From contig NZ_CP125957.1 of assembly GCF_030064125.1 (NCBI RefSeq), positions 5,760,501 to 5,824,500 of the forward strand: 64,000 nucleotides of DNA, written 5' to 3'. The DNA comes from Pseudomonas sp. G2-4. GTDB taxonomy: Bacteria > Pseudomonadota > Gammaproteobacteria > Pseudomonadales > Pseudomonadaceae. The notes under the pieces were generated by a model. That model searched no databases and had not been told where the DNA came from. It worked only from the letters and a program-made list of their open reading frames with translations. Below are positions 41,494 to 53,730 of the stretch, piece after piece (within the stretch, counting starts at the first letter, position 1; every line of letters begins with the position of its first letter). Position numbers and translations under genes: made by a program.

Positions 41494-42252
41494 TCACCGG
41501 TCCTGAATAATGCTCAACCGTTCTCCCACCACCATCTCCGTGATCCAGTCCACTAGGATCGAGGTGTAGGCCTGTTGTGAGACAGGGTCGCTCAGGGCAT
41601 GGTCGGCGCCGTCGATGATCCGGTGGGTCAACGAATGGGTCTGCTGGCACGCGGCGCGGTAGCTCATGATGGTGGCGTGGGGGACGTGATCGTCGGTTTC
41701 CGACTCCACCAGCAGCACATCGCCGGTGAACTGCGAGCAGGCATGCAAGGCGCGGTTGGTGTCGGCGTGCACCAGGGTGCTGCGATAATCCAGCAGGTCG
41801 CTCTTGTCGAGGTCGCGCTTGGGCGTGTGCCATTGCTCGTCGCGGTACAGCGCCGGAACCCGCAACGCCAGCCAGCGCACCGGGCGCAGCGATGTCAGGA
41901 TCGAGGCCAGGTAACCGCCGTAGCTGGTACCCACAACCGCAATCGCCGAGGTGTCCAGCGCCGGGTGCGCGAGCAGCCGGTCGTAGGCCGTCAGCAGATC
42001 CCGCAAGTTGTCCTCCCGCGTCACCCGTGACAGCGGAATGCCCGCCCCGCCGGTGTGCCCGCGCAAGTCAAAGGTCAAACACACGCAACCCAGGCCGGCG
42101 ATGCCTTTGGCCCGCTCCAGGTCACGCTCCTGGCTGCCGCCCCAACCGTGCACGAATAACACGCCAGGCACCTTCGACTTGGGGCTCAGGAAGGTCCCGT
42201 TCATGTGTTCATCGTCGATCTTGATCTGAATGGTTTCGCTTCTAGCCGTCAT
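41494..42252 (-). CDS. Alpha/beta hydrolase
   Basis: A 252-residue serine hydrolase. VLFVHGWGGSQERD forms the oxyanion region, GTSYGGYLAS carries the nucleophile Ser, SETDDHVP the Asp and GADHALSD the His. It resembles dienelactone-hydrolase or prolyl-oligopeptidase-like small hydrolases; the substrate cannot be read from the sequence. No signal peptide. It overlaps the DUF3182 gene by eleven bases, so the two proteins are made together and probably act in one pathway. Confidence 0.85.
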   Translation of the reverse strand: MTARSETIQIKIDDEHMNGTFLSPKSKVPGVLFVHGWGGSQERDLERAKGIAGLGCVCLTFDLRGHTGGAGIPLSRVTREDNLRDLLTAYDRLLAHPALDTSAIAVVGTSYGGYLASILTSLRPVRWLALRVPALYRDEQWHTPKRDLDKSDLLDYRSTLVHADTNRALHACSQFTGDVLLVESETDDHVPHATIMSYRAACQQTHSLTHRIIDGADHALSDPVSQQAYTSILVDWITEMVVGERLSIIQDR

Positions 42253-43351
42253 AGGAATGAACCGTTACGTATTTAAGAAGGAAGTCTCCATTGTGCGCCT
42301 CGCCGCGATACACCTCGGTGGCCCCGGGGGGCAGCGGCTGGTCGGTGTAGGTTTCCACCGAGGACACGCGAACCGCGTTGGTCGATGGGTCCTCGACGAA
42401 TACCTGCAACGCCGCCAGCTCCGCACTGCTCGCTCCGCCCATGCGCCACGATTGCTCCAGCACACCGCCCCGGGGCTGGCCGGCGGCGTCAAGGCCCTGG
42501 GCAATGTCGTAATTGCGCCGCGAGGCGAAGAAACCGGGGTAGGCCTGGTTGGCGGCGTCATCGAAGACCTGGGCCAGGCGCACCGCCTCACGCACGTCGT
42601 CGGGCAGCTCAAGCTTGAGCAATTCGATGTAGCCGCCCTGCACCACCAGCAGATCCGAGCCGCCGTAGACTTCCAGGCCTTCGCTGTCCCGGGTCAGGTG
42701 TTGCACGCCGCAATAGCTGAGGACCTTGCCGTCGATGAAGCTCTGGCCGACGCTCTGGGTCTGGACCTCACTGAGGTTCTGCTCCAGCACCACCCCGTCG
42801 CGAAACAGCGCCTGGGCGTCCGGCGCGGCAACGACTTCATCGAACTGCGCCAAGCTCTTGATTACACGCTGGTCGCGCCCGGCACAAGCATGCACAGGCT
42901 TGAGGCGGATCGCTCCGGAGTACAGCAAATGCTCGGCGGCCGGACGCGCGTCCTTGAGTGCGAAGACACTCACGCCATCGAGCACGGCGCCACGGGTAAG
43001 CTTGGCAAACAGTGGCGACCAGCCTTGGGGCGCCACGGCATCCTTATTCAACAGACCGTGGGTAATCGCCTTGGTGCAGATAAAATCATGCTCGACATAA
43101 CCGCCCCATAAATCCTCCGGGCCCTTGACGCCCAAGCGCGACGCAGTTTCGGCTCCGATCAAGGTTTGCGTAGGCACCAGATATACATCACGCCCGGCAT
43201 GTTGCTGGTCGTCATAACTGCCGCCGTACTCAAAGCCTAGGATCTGCGCCAGCCAACGGGCCAGTGCGCGATTGGTTTCGACTTCATGGAGCGGTGCGTG
43301 AGGGTTGACCGAGTGGGCCATTACCGCTTTGTTGCGATTGACTGACGTCAT
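42242..43351 (-). CDS. DUF3182 family protein, ATP-grasp-like features
   Basis: Protein of 369 residues in the DUF3182 family, which has no assigned function. I note features of ATP-grasp ligases: IRLKPVHACAGRDQRVI at about 149-164 resembles the glycine-rich lysine loop, GVVLEQNLSE at 186-195 the acidic hinge, and a C-terminal block at 279-306 (RNYDIAQGLD, GVLEQSWRMGG) has Asp, Glu and Arg suited to magnesium-ATP. No signal peptide. It overlaps a hydrolase gene, so a pair that forms and breaks an amide or ester bond is conceivable. This is inference. Confidence 0.78.
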   Translation of the reverse strand: MTSVNRNKAVMAHSVNPHAPLHEVETNRALARWLAQILGFEYGGSYDDQQHAGRDVYLVPTQTLIGAETASRLGVKGPEDLWGGYVEHDFICTKAITHGLLNKDAVAPQGWSPLFAKLTRGAVLDGVSVFALKDARPAAEHLLYSGAIRLKPVHACAGRDQRVIKSLAQFDEVVAAPDAQALFRDGVVLEQNLSEVQTQSVGQSFIDGKVLSYCGVQHLTRDSEGLEVYGGSDLLVVQGGYIELLKLELPDDVREAVRLAQVFDDAANQAYPGFFASRRNYDIAQGLDAAGQPRGGVLEQSWRMGGASSAELAALQVFVEDPSTNAVRVSSVETYTDQPLPPGATEVYRGEAHNGDFLLKYVTVHSYDG

Positions 43352-43537
43352 GCGATGCCCTTTATCTGTGCTCGACGGCGGTAGATAAGGGAGGTGCAGG
43401 GATCAGGCCAACGGTGTTCGGCCCGGGAGGATCAAGGAAACGGGCGGATTGGTGGGAGTTGATAGCACCTGGCCTGTTTTATTCTGCACGACCTGCGTCC
43501 GCCATCCCGCAAATTGCACGATGGAATGCAAATCCCC

Positions 43538-43642
43538 GTGGCGAGGGAGCTTGCTCCCGCTGGGGTGCGAAGCGCCCCCATAAAACCGACGCTTGCAATG
43601 GGCCTGCTGCGCAGTCCAGCGGGAGCAAGCTCCCTCGCCACA
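43538..43642. repeat. REPIN, family B
   Basis: GTGGCGAGGGAGCTTGCTCC and inverse. It lies in the 301-base gap upstream of the DUF3182 gene and downstream of the regulator gene, in which I see no further gene. Confidence 0.85.
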
Positions 43643-43652
43643 GGTGTCGGTC

Positions 43653-44648
43653 TCAGCTTTTTGAAACACCCGGCGGACTCACCCCAAACTTCGCCCGATA
43701 ATCACTCGGCCCCAGCCCGGTAATTTTCTTGAAGGTGGCTCGAAACGCACTCGGATCCTGGTAGCCGACGGTCCAGGCGATGTGATCGATGGTGCCATTG
43801 GTGAGCTCCAGCATTTCCCGGGCCTTGCCGACGCGCAGGTGCTGGCAGTATTCGGTGGGCTTGAGGCCGGTGGCAGCGCGAAACCGGCGCAGGAAGGTGC
43901 GCTCTTCCAGACCGGCCCGTTCAGCCATCGCGCCGAGGGAGACGTCTACCGCGCCGCTGCTCTGCAACCAATGCTGAACCTTGAGAATCGCCGCATCGCC
44001 ATGTCCGAGGATAGGGGCAAAGTTACTGCCGCACTGGCTCGCGCTGTCACTGTGCTCGATCACCAGAAATTGCGCGGTGCGCGTGGCAATGCTCGGCCCG
44101 AGCAGGCGGTCCACCAAGCGCAACCCGAGTTCCGACCACGCCATCAACCCGGCCGTGGTAATCAAGTCGCCGTCGTCGACGATGGGTTTGTCGGCGTTGA
44201 GTTTGATCTTCGGGTAACGCGCGGCGAAGCTCTTGGCCGAGGTCCAGTGGGTGGTGGCGCTGCGGCCGTCGAGCAACCCGCTTTCGGCCAGCAGGATCGA
44301 GCCTACGCAAACACCGCCCAATACCGTGCCGCCGGCATGCTGGGCACGCAACCAATCCATCAACGCCTGGGAAACCTGGCCTTCGCTGAAGCCGGCAAGG
44401 GATGGCGGAATCAACAACGCAACCAGCTTGCCCGCGGGGCCGGTAGCACTGTCGAAAACGCGCTGCGGCGCCTCATCATCCTCCGCTTGCCAGTGACTCA
44501 CCCGCAGCTGCGGCAGCAGCGCGCTGGCCTGCTCTGCGGCGATCTGCTGCGCCACCGCAAACAGATCGGTCAAACCGTGCACCGCCGCCAATTGCGCGCC
44601 GGGATAGATCAGCACCCCGAGCTCCGCGACGGCCCTTTGCTGCGTCAT
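43653..44648 (-). CDS. GlxA family AraC-type transcriptional regulator
   Basis: A 331-residue regulator. The N-terminal DJ-1/PfpI-like domain has GTVLGGVCVGSILLAESGLLDGR around the nucleophile-elbow Cys, and the C-terminal AraC domain has two helix-turn-helix units ending IDHIAWTVGYQDPSAFRATFKKITG. ATG 44648 (MTQQRAVAELGVLIYPG) is the family-like start; longer frames add about 39 residues that would cover the divergent promoter. It reads away from the cysteine hydrolase gene 97 bases away, which it most likely controls. The effector is unknown. Confidence 0.88.
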   Translation of the reverse strand: MTQQRAVAELGVLIYPGAQLAAVHGLTDLFAVAQQIAAEQASALLPQLRVSHWQAEDDEAPQRVFDSATGPAGKLVALLIPPSLAGFSEGQVSQALMDWLRAQHAGGTVLGGVCVGSILLAESGLLDGRSATTHWTSAKSFAARYPKIKLNADKPIVDDGDLITTAGLMAWSELGLRLVDRLLGPSIATRTAQFLVIEHSDSASQCGSNFAPILGHGDAAILKVQHWLQSSGAVDVSLGAMAERAGLEERTFLRRFRAATGLKPTEYCQHLRVGKAREMLELTNGTIDHIAWTVGYQDPSAFRATFKKITGLGPSDYRAKFGVSPPGVSKS

Positions 44649-44745
44649 TGTCAGTTTTCCCTCGCCTATTGTCGTTGCGGCCAATCCTCGAACCGATGGC
44701 AAAAGCCAATACTGGCGCCACATCCACCTGATCAAGGAAGCCCTC

Positions 44746-45300
44746 ATGTCCAAGCAAGCGCTCATCGTAGTCGATATCCAGAACGACTACTTCCCCCAAG
44801 GAAAATGGCCGTTGGTCGGTGCCGAAGCTGCCGCTGACAATGCCGCACGCTTGATCGAAGCCTTCCGCCAGGCAGGCGATCACGTGGTGCACATCCGCCA
44901 CGAGTTCACCGACGACGACGCGCCATTCTTCACGCCGGGCTCCGAAGGCGCCAAGCTGCATCCCAAGGTGCTCAACCGCGCCGAAGAACCGGTGGTGCTC
45001 AAGCACTTCGTCAATTCGTTTCGCGAGACCGAACTGCAAGCCATCCTCGACCACCACGGCATCGAACAACTGGTGGTCGTCGGCAGCATGAGCCACATGT
45101 GCGTCGATGGCGTCGTGCGGGCGGCGGCAGACCTGGGCTACGACGTCACGGTAATCCACGATGCCTGCGCCACCCTCGACCTGGAATTCAATGGCGTCGT
45201 CGTTCCAGCCGCCCAGGTGCATGCGGCGTTCATGGCGGCGCTGGGGTTTGCTTATGCGAGCGTGGTAAGCGCCGAGCAGTTTTTGGCGGCCAGCCGCTGA
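44746..45300 (+). CDS. Isochorismatase-like cysteine hydrolase
   Basis: A 184-residue cytosolic hydrolase of the isochorismatase/nicotinamidase fold. The catalytic triad is visible: Asp10 in LIVVDIQNDYF, Lys86 in VVLKHFVNS and Cys119 in SHMCVDG. Members hydrolyse amides such as nicotinamide, ureidoacrylate or N-carbamoylsarcosine; GKWPLVGAEAAADN is common in an uncharacterised amidase group. It is divergent from a GlxA-type regulator, a frequent pairing. Substrate open. Confidence 0.9.
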   Translation: MSKQALIVVDIQNDYFPQGKWPLVGAEAAADNAARLIEAFRQAGDHVVHIRHEFTDDDAPFFTPGSEGAKLHPKVLNRAEEPVVLKHFVNSFRETELQAILDHHGIEQLVVVGSMSHMCVDGVVRAAADLGYDVTVIHDACATLDLEFNGVVVPAAQVHAAFMAALGFAYASVVSAEQFLAASR

Positions 45301-45381
45301 GGGGTAATCAATTATTCAAGGGCAGGGAGAAACCGCGCAACTGAAGCGCAATGCAGTTCACTTAAGAGAAATGATGGACCT

Positions 45382-45512
45382 GTGGCGAGGGAGCTTGCTC
45401 CCGCTCGGCTGCGAAGCAGTCGTAAACTGCCGGGTGCGGTGTATCTGATGCTCCGCATTTGGCAGGTTTTGGGGCCGCTTCGCGGCCCAGCGGGAGCAAG
45501 CTCCCTCGCCAC
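45382..45512. repeat. REPIN, family B
   Basis: Inverted GTGGCGAGGGAGCTTGCTCC units about 130 bp end to end, in a 357-base gap. The remainder of the gap is AT-richer before the next gene and may hold its promoter; no other feature is seen. Confidence 0.85.
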
Positions 45513-45657
45513 GGGTTTATCGATTGCCTTAAGGGAACGGCATTAGGCAACTGAAGCGTGGCTTTTCCTTTTGAACTCTCGATGGTGATTTCCACTAGGC
45601 GTACTTGAGGAATAACGATAAGAATGGCCGGTCAGTTTTCCCCCTAGAGCCAGCCGC

Positions 45658-46284
45658 ATGAAACGCAAACGCCCGCCGCGCCTGGTCGACTCCCCTGTCC
45701 CGATCGACACCGCTGCATCAGCGCCACGGCACCCACCTACTTGGGATTGCTCAAGCAACGTATCCCGGCCGGGATACTTCGGCACCATGCTGTACGCCGT
45801 GGCGGTGTTCCTGGCCTTGCCGGTCTACGGACTGGCCGTGTTATCGATGAAGCTGTTTCATGTCGGACAGAGCCTGTCGCCCATTCACACAAGAGTGATC
45901 GAGGATCCACTGTTTTTGGCGCTCACGTTCATCAGCGCATTTGTGGCCGTCTGCATGCTCAACTGGCTCGCCTCCGGGCCCAAGGTGCTTGGTTTCTGCT
46001 TTGACGAACGTCAGCAACGCCTCACCTTCATCCAGCGCCGTCCAGCCCGAAAAACCACCGAGGAATCCGTGCCGTACAGCGACATCCATTTCATCAAGCC
46101 CTACAAAACGACTGCTTACGGCAACGTTTGTCATTTCGTGGTGGGCTTCGCCGGGGGCAATGGCAAGGACATCGCACTTCGGTTTTGGGTGGACCTGACG
46201 GATCAGGACATGGCGTTTCATGCTGCGTGGTTGAGTCAGTCGGTTGGCGAGAGGATGCAGGAGGTATTGGATCTGGATTTGTGA
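45658..46284 (+). CDS. Hypothetical membrane protein, 208 aa
   Basis: I do not recognise the family. The N-terminal 40 residues are basic and Pro-rich and probably cytoplasmic, followed by two membrane helices at about 43-64 (MLYAVAVFLALPVYGLAVLSM) and 85-105 (LFLALTFISAFVAVCML). The C-terminal half is soluble and reads like a small PH-like beta domain: FDERQQRLTFIQRRPARKTTEESVPYSDIHFIKPY. No clear Shine-Dalgarno sequence precedes the ATG. Codon use is less GC-biased than neighbours, so recent acquisition or low expression is possible. Confidence 0.6.
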   Translation: MKRKRPPRLVDSPVPIDTAASAPRHPPTWDCSSNVSRPGYFGTMLYAVAVFLALPVYGLAVLSMKLFHVGQSLSPIHTRVIEDPLFLALTFISAFVAVCMLNWLASGPKVLGFCFDERQQRLTFIQRRPARKTTEESVPYSDIHFIKPYKTTAYGNVCHFVVGFAGGNGKDIALRFWVDLTDQDMAFHAAWLSQSVGERMQEVLDLDL

Positions 46285-46339
46285 GCAAGGGCGGGTTTGC
46301 CAGTGTCCCCAAGTCACGATTCGGTTTGCGCCAGACAAA

Positions 46340-46374
46340 TAAAAAGCCCCAAGTGCAGAGCGCTTGGGGCTTTC
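46340..46374 (-). terminator. Terminator downstream of ssb
   Basis: Stem AAAGCCCCAAG/CTTGGGGCTTT with a T-rich run TTTTTATTTG on the minus strand. On the plus strand the T-run is only three bases, so it serves ssb best. Confidence 0.85.
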
Positions 46375-46408
46375 AGGGAACTACCTGAGCAATAGTCTCA
46401 GGCAGGAA

Positions 46409-46936
46409 TCAGAACGGAATATCGTCATCAAAGCTGTCGAAATCCGGCGCCGGTTGCGGCGCGGCTTGTTGTGGGGCCGCCGGGCGCTCGCGTTGTGGCT
46501 GTGGCGCCGACTGCTGTGGGCGAGGCGCCTGCTGACGTGGGGCTGGGGCCGATTGCTGGTAGTTGTTGCCACCTTGTTGCTGGTCACCCTGTGGACGGCC
46601 GCCCAGCAGTTGCATGGTGCCTTGCATGTCGACCACGATCTCGGTGGTGTAACGCTTGATACCGTCTTTTTCCCACTCGCGGGTCTGCAGCTTGCCTTCG
46701 ATGTACACCTGCGAACCCTTGCGCAGGTATTCACCGGCGATCTCAGCCACCTTGCCGAACATCGACACGCGGTGCCATTCGGTCTTCTCGACCTTCTGGC
46801 CGGTCTGCTTGTCGGTCCACTGTTCGCTTGTCGCCAGACTCAGGTTGGTCACGGCGTTGCCGTTCGGCAGGTAGCGAACTTCGGGATCCTGGCCGCAAGT
46901 ACCGACCAATATGACTTTGTTAACCCCACGGGCCAT
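46409..46936 (-). CDS. ssb: Single-stranded DNA-binding protein
   Basis: Tetrameric SSB of 175 residues that coats single-stranded DNA in replication and repair. The OB-fold (residues 1-110) begins [21 protein letters not shown] and holds [30 protein letters not shown]; a Gln/Pro-rich linker follows and the tail ends DSFDDDIPF, the acidic tip that recruits partner proteins. The ATG is preceded by TAGGAGAACG. It lies nine bases after the MFS gene, as in P. aeruginosa, so they are cotranscribed. Confidence 0.97.
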   Translation of the reverse strand: MARGVNKVILVGTCGQDPEVRYLPNGNAVTNLSLATSEQWTDKQTGQKVEKTEWHRVSMFGKVAEIAGEYLRKGSQVYIEGKLQTREWEKDGIKRYTTEIVVDMQGTMQLLGGRPQGDQQQGGNNYQQSAPAPRQQAPRPQQSAPQPQRERPAAPQQAAPQPAPDFDSFDDDIPF

Positions 46937-46945
46937 AACGTTCTC

Positions 46946-48343
46946 CTAGGCTTCGCACGCGTTCGGGGCCGGGTTGTTCACCAGGCGCTCAAGCGTCGCG
47001 CGATCCAATAATTCGGTGTCCAGTTTGATATAAACGGCCGCTTCGTCGGCGACCACCACTGCATCGGTTACTCCAACGACGGCCTTGAGGCGCTCGGTCA
47101 GGCCTGCTTCGCGGATGGCTTCGGGCGACAACGGCAAGCGCAGGCTCGTCACATACGGAGGTTCGCGCATGGTAACAGCAAAAAGCAGCCAAAGTGCAGC
47201 CAGCGCGGCGCATCCCAGGAACACAACCGACAAACCGCCATGCTGGAACAGCCAGCCGCCGAGAATCCCCCCCAACGCTGATCCCAGGAACTGGCTGGTG
47301 GAATAAACCCCCATCGCCGTGCCCTTGCCGCCCGCTGGTGAAACCTTGCTGATCAGCGACGGCAGCGACGCCTCCAGCAGATTGAACGCGGTGAAGAACA
47401 CCACCGTGCCGATCACCAGAGCCCTCAAGCTATCGCCGAACTGCCAGAAGAATAGCTCAGTGAGCATCAGCGTCATGACGGCACCGAGCAAAACTCGTTT
47501 CATTTTGCGTCGTTTCTCGCCATAGATGATAAACGGGATCATGGCGAAGAACGAAATCAGCAACGCGGTGAGGTAGACCCACCAGTGCTGTTCTTTGGGC
47601 AGGCCGGCTTTCTCGACCAGCGCCAGCGGCAAGGCCACGAAGCTGGACATCAGCATGGCGTGGAGCACGAAAATGCCCAAGTCCAGGCGCAACAGGTCCG
47701 GGTGCTTGAGCGTCGGCATAAGTGCCTGCCGGGCCACCCCGGATTCACGGTGCTGCAACGGTCCGGTGGAACGCGGCACCATGAACGCCACGATCAGGAT
47801 GCCCACCAACGCCATGGCCCCGGTGGCCAGGAACAGGCCCGACAAGCCAAAAGCGCGAGTCAGCAACGGTCCTACAACCATGGCGACAGCGAATGACAGA
47901 CCGATCGTCATGCCGATCATAGCCATGGCCTTGGTCCGATGTTGTTCGCGGGTCAAGTCTGACAACAGCGCCATGACGGCTGCGGAAATAGCCCCGGCGC
48001 CTTGCAGGATTCGTCCGGCGATCACGCCCCAGATCGAATCGGCATTGGCCGCCAGCACGCTGCCGAGGGCGAAGACGATCAGCCCCAGATAAATGACGGG
48101 GCGCCGGCCAATACGGTCGGAGATCATCCCGAAGGGAATCTGGAAAATTGCCTGGGTCAGGCCGTAAGCGCCAATCGCCAGCCCAATGAGAGCCGGGGTC
48201 GCGCCCGCCAGGTCCATGCCATAGGTCGCCAGTACCGGCAACACCATGAACATGCCCAGCATACGGAAGGCGAACACCAGGGCCAGACCGCTTGCCGCGC
48301 GGGTCTCACCACTACTCATGCGTTCGCTGTGGGGATCGTGCAT
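46946..48343 (-). CDS. MFS transporter with a C-terminal HMA-like soluble tail
   Basis: Inner-membrane major facilitator of 465 residues with about 12 helices. [15 protein letters not shown] is the canonical loop 2-3 motif, and [14 protein letters not shown] marks the drug/proton antiporter type. After the last helix (about residue 395) a 65-residue soluble tail reads [37 protein letters not shown], with the pattern of a heavy-metal-associated ferredoxin-like domain but no CxxC. The gene is conserved between ssb and uvrA in Pseudomonas. Substrate unknown. Divergent from uvrA. Confidence 0.88.
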   Translation of the reverse strand: MHDPHSERMSSGETRAASGLALVFAFRMLGMFMVLPVLATYGMDLAGATPALIGLAIGAYGLTQAIFQIPFGMISDRIGRRPVIYLGLIVFALGSVLAANADSIWGVIAGRILQGAGAISAAVMALLSDLTREQHRTKAMAMIGMTIGLSFAVAMVVGPLLTRAFGLSGLFLATGAMALVGILIVAFMVPRSTGPLQHRESGVARQALMPTLKHPDLLRLDLGIFVLHAMLMSSFVALPLALVEKAGLPKEQHWWVYLTALLISFFAMIPFIIYGEKRRKMKRVLLGAVMTLMLTELFFWQFGDSLRALVIGTVVFFTAFNLLEASLPSLISKVSPAGGKGTAMGVYSTSQFLGSALGGILGGWLFQHGGLSVVFLGCAALAALWLLFAVTMREPPYVTSLRLPLSPEAIREAGLTERLKAVVGVTDAVVVADEAAVYIKLDTELLDRATLERLVNNPAPNACEA

Positions 48344-48521
48344 GGAAAAACCTCATGTGAACCGGCGGCGATTCTACCAGTCCCATCGATTGAGGGGGTA
48401 TATGGCGACCGTTTGCCGCGCAGTCTTCATGTATGGCTGCAATCGCACTTCAATAGTGTGCATCCATCCAGTATTTGCCCGTATACTCCTACGTTTTCGA
48501 CGCCCGCCGAGCGAGGCCACT

Positions 48522-51356
<2,835 letters not shown>

Positions 51357-51371
51357 TTTTCCCCGAGCACG

Positions 51372-51410
51372 AAAAAGCCCCTGTCATCTCATCGATGACA
51401 GGGGCTTTTT
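51372..51410. terminator. Bidirectional terminator between uvrA and ftnA
   Basis: Perfect 12-bp stem GCCCCTGTCATC/GATGACAGGGGC with A-run before and T-run after, serving the two convergent genes. Confidence 0.92.
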
Positions 51411-51436
51411 GTTTTTCTGTGGCAGCGAGGCTGTAA

Positions 51437-51901
51437 TCAGAACTGTGATTGCAGGTAGTTTTCCAGGCCAATCAACTTGATCAGACCCAACTGCTTCTCG
51501 AGCCAGTAGGTATGGTCTTCCTCGGTGTCGTTAAGCTGGATACGCAGGATCTCACGGGTCACGTAGTCGTTGTGCTGCTCGCAAAGCTCGATGCCTTTGC
51601 ACAGCGCAGCGCGTACCTTGTATTCCAGGCGCAAGTCGGCGGCGAGCATATCGGGCACGGTGGTGCCGATGTCCAGGTCATCCGGACGCATCCGCGGCGT
51701 GCCCTCGAGCATCAGGATCCGGCGCATCAATGCATCGGCGTGCTGGGCTTCTTCTTCCATCTCATGGTTGATACGTTCGTAGAGCTCGGTGAACCCCCAG
51801 TCCTCGTACATCCGCGAGTGGATGAAATATTGATCACGGGCTGCCAGTTCGCCTGTCAGCAACGTGTTGAGGTAATCGATTACATCTGGGTGACCTTGCA
51901 T
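51437..51901 (-). CDS. ftnA: Bacterial ferritin FtnA (annotated elsewhere as bacterioferritin A)
   Basis: Iron-storage cage protein, 24-mer, 154 residues from ATG 51901. Ferroxidase ligands are present: Glu18, Glu51, His54, Glu93, Glu127 and His130. Bacterioferritin needs Met52 to bind haem between subunits; here position 52 is Ala ([11 protein letters not shown]), so it should not bind haem there. In P. aeruginosa the homologous gene next to katA was shown to encode a haem-free ferritin, FtnA, despite the old name bfrA. The gene is followed by a shared terminator with uvrA and preceded by katA. Confidence 0.93.
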   Translation of the reverse strand: MQGHPDVIDYLNTLLTGELAARDQYFIHSRMYEDWGFTELYERINHEMEEEAQHADALMRRILMLEGTPRMRPDDLDIGTTVPDMLAADLRLEYKVRAALCKGIELCEQHNDYVTREILRIQLNDTEEDHTYWLEKQLGLIKLIGLENYLQSQF

Positions 51902-52014
51902 CGCCCTACATCTCCACAAGCTTTGAAGGCTCTAGTTTGAACCAACCTGGGGGAGAGGTCACTCGCCGATCGCAATAAAAGCGAAGAAAATCCGAGAAAA
52001 CCAGGTTAAAAAAC

Positions 52015-52040
52015 GCAAAAACCGCCCAAATGAGGGCGGT
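52015..52040 (-). terminator. Terminator downstream of katA
   Basis: ACCGCCC/GGGCGGT stem with a minus-strand TTTTTGCG tail, just after the katA stop. Confidence 0.8.
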
Positions 52041-52058
52041 TCTGCTTCTCGTTTAGAC

Positions 52059-53507
52059 TTAGTTAAGCTGTACGCCCAACGCCTTTGCTATCCCTTCTCC
52101 ATAAGCGGCATCCGCCCTGAAGAAATGCTGGAGCTGACGGTCAACGACATCCGCCGATACACCGGCCATCGCGCCGGCGATATTGTTGATCAGCAACGCT
52201 TTCTGCTCGTCGCTCATCAAACGGAACAGCGCACCGGCATGGCTGTAGTAGTCAGTGTCTTCGCGATGATCGTAACGATCAGCCGCGCCACTGAGGGCCA
52301 AGGCCGGCTCGGCATAGCGTGGAGCCTGTTTCGGCGCTTCCACGTAGCTGTTCGGCTCATAGTTCGGTGCCGCCCCGCCGTTGCTGCCAAACGCCATGGC
52401 ACCATCACGCTGGTAGGTATTGACCGGACTGCGCGGAGCATTCACCGGCAATTGCTGGTGATTGGTCCCTACACGGTAGCGGTGTGCATCGGCGTAGGCG
52501 AATACCCGGCCCTGCAGCATGCGATCCGGCGACAGACCAACGCCCGGCACCATGTTGCTCGGCCCGAACGCCGCCTGCTCGACCTCGGCAAAGTAGTTCA
52601 GCGGATTACGGTTGAGTTCGAGTTCACCCACTTCAATCAACGGAAACTCTTTCTGCGACCAAGTCTTGGTCACGTCGAACGGGTTCTCGTAATGAGCCGC
52701 GGCCTGAGCCTCAGTCATGATCTGGATGCAGACACTCCATTTCGGAAAGTCACCGCGCTCGATCGCATTGAACAAGTCACGCTGGGCATAATCTGGGTCA
52801 GTCCCCGCCAGGCGTGCTGCTTCAGCCGGTGGGAGATTCTTGATCCCTTGCTTGGTCTTGTAGTGCCACTTCACCCAATGACGCTCGCCCTGAGCACTGA
52901 TCAGGCTGTAGGTGTGGCTGCCGAAGCCGTGCATGTGGCGGTAGCCGTCAGGAATGCCACGATCGGAGAACAGAATGGTGACTTGGTGCAGCGCCTCAGG
53001 CGAGTGCGACCAGAAATCCCACATCGCCTGGGCGCTTTTCAGGTTGCTTTGCGGCAGACGTTTCTGAGTGTGGATGAAGTCCGGAAATTTCAACGGATCA
53101 CGGATGAAGAACACCGGCGTGTTGTTGCCCACGATGTCCCAGTTGCCTTCCTCGGTGTAGAACTTCAGGGCAAAACCACGCGGATCGCGTTCGGTGTCGG
53201 CAGAACCACGCTCACCGCCCACGGTGGAAAACCGCAGGAAGGTTGGGGTTTGCTTGCCGACCGACTCGAACAACTTGGCGCTGGTGTACTGCGTGATGTC
53301 CCGAGTGACGGTAAATGTGCCGTAGGCGCCCGAGCCTTTGGCGTGCACACGGCGCTCAGGAATGTTCTCGCGGTTGAAGTGAGCAAGCTTCTCGATCAGG
53401 TGGAAATCGTCGAGCAACAGCGGGCCGCGCGGGCCGGCGGAGCGAGAATTCTGGTTGTCGGCGACAGGAGCGCCGCTAGCGGTCGTAAGCGTTTTGGTCT
53501 GGCTCAT
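52059..53507 (-). CDS. katA: Monofunctional haem catalase KatA
   Basis: Decomposes hydrogen peroxide. With ATG 53507 ([12 protein letters not shown]) it has 482 residues; a TTG two codons upstream is less likely. [14 protein letters not shown] contains the distal His55, [18 protein letters not shown] the distal Asn, and [15 protein letters not shown] the proximal haem Tyr. The small-subunit clade of catalases fits. AGGAAGA lies eight bases before the start. It sits between ftnA and rplQ as in P. aeruginosa, where catalase and ferritin act together against iron-driven oxidation. An OxyR-like site is upstream. Confidence 0.96.
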   Translation of the reverse strand: MSQTKTLTTASGAPVADNQNSRSAGPRGPLLLDDFHLIEKLAHFNRENIPERRVHAKGSGAYGTFTVTRDITQYTSAKLFESVGKQTPTFLRFSTVGGERGSADTERDPRGFALKFYTEEGNWDIVGNNTPVFFIRDPLKFPDFIHTQKRLPQSNLKSAQAMWDFWSHSPEALHQVTILFSDRGIPDGYRHMHGFGSHTYSLISAQGERHWVKWHYKTKQGIKNLPPAEAARLAGTDPDYAQRDLFNAIERGDFPKWSVCIQIMTEAQAAAHYENPFDVTKTWSQKEFPLIEVGELELNRNPLNYFAEVEQAAFGPSNMVPGVGLSPDRMLQGRVFAYADAHRYRVGTNHQQLPVNAPRSPVNTYQRDGAMAFGSNGGAAPNYEPNSYVEAPKQAPRYAEPALALSGAADRYDHREDTDYYSHAGALFRLMSDEQKALLINNIAGAMAGVSADVVDRQLQHFFRADAAYGEGIAKALGVQLN

Positions 53508-53589
53508 GCTCAATCTTCCTAGGTCGGTCTTCGAACTGCCGGCTAATCGGCTGGAAAGGAGTATTGATCATATTAATGACAGTATCCAA

Positions 53590-53626
53590 ATTCATTAAAT
53601 CATGGGCATCGATAGTTATTATCTAA
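53590..53626. promoter_or_regulatory. OxyR-like site before katA
   Basis: ATAGTTATTATCTAA at 53612-53626 fits the OxyR unit ATAGnTnnnAnCTAT at nine of ten positions. A weaker unit at 53590-53604 lies exactly seven bases away, as OxyR tetramer sites require. The centre is about 100 bases before the katA start. Confidence 0.5.
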
Positions 53627-53686
53627 CACCGATGGCTGGCCGATAGCGAAGCCTGACGAAACGGCTTGGTTGCTTTTCCATCAGGC

Positions 53687-53717
53687 ACAAAAAACCGGGC
53701 ACTAGGCCCGGTTTTTT
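53687..53717 (-). terminator. Terminator downstream of rplQ
   Basis: AACCGGGC/GCCCGGTT stem with T-run on the minus strand, ending the alpha operon just after the rplQ stop. Confidence 0.92.
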
Positions 53718-53730
53718 GTATGTTGCCGAC

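Noticed and set aside
48456..48471. Possible LexA box before uvrA (GTG, ten bases, CAG)
   Set aside because: The first arm lacks the required CTG and the centre is not AT-rich; too weak to call.
51437..51901. Bacterioferritin (Bfr) assignment
   Set aside because: Position 52 is Ala, not the haem-binding Met, and the gene neighbours match P. aeruginosa ftnA.
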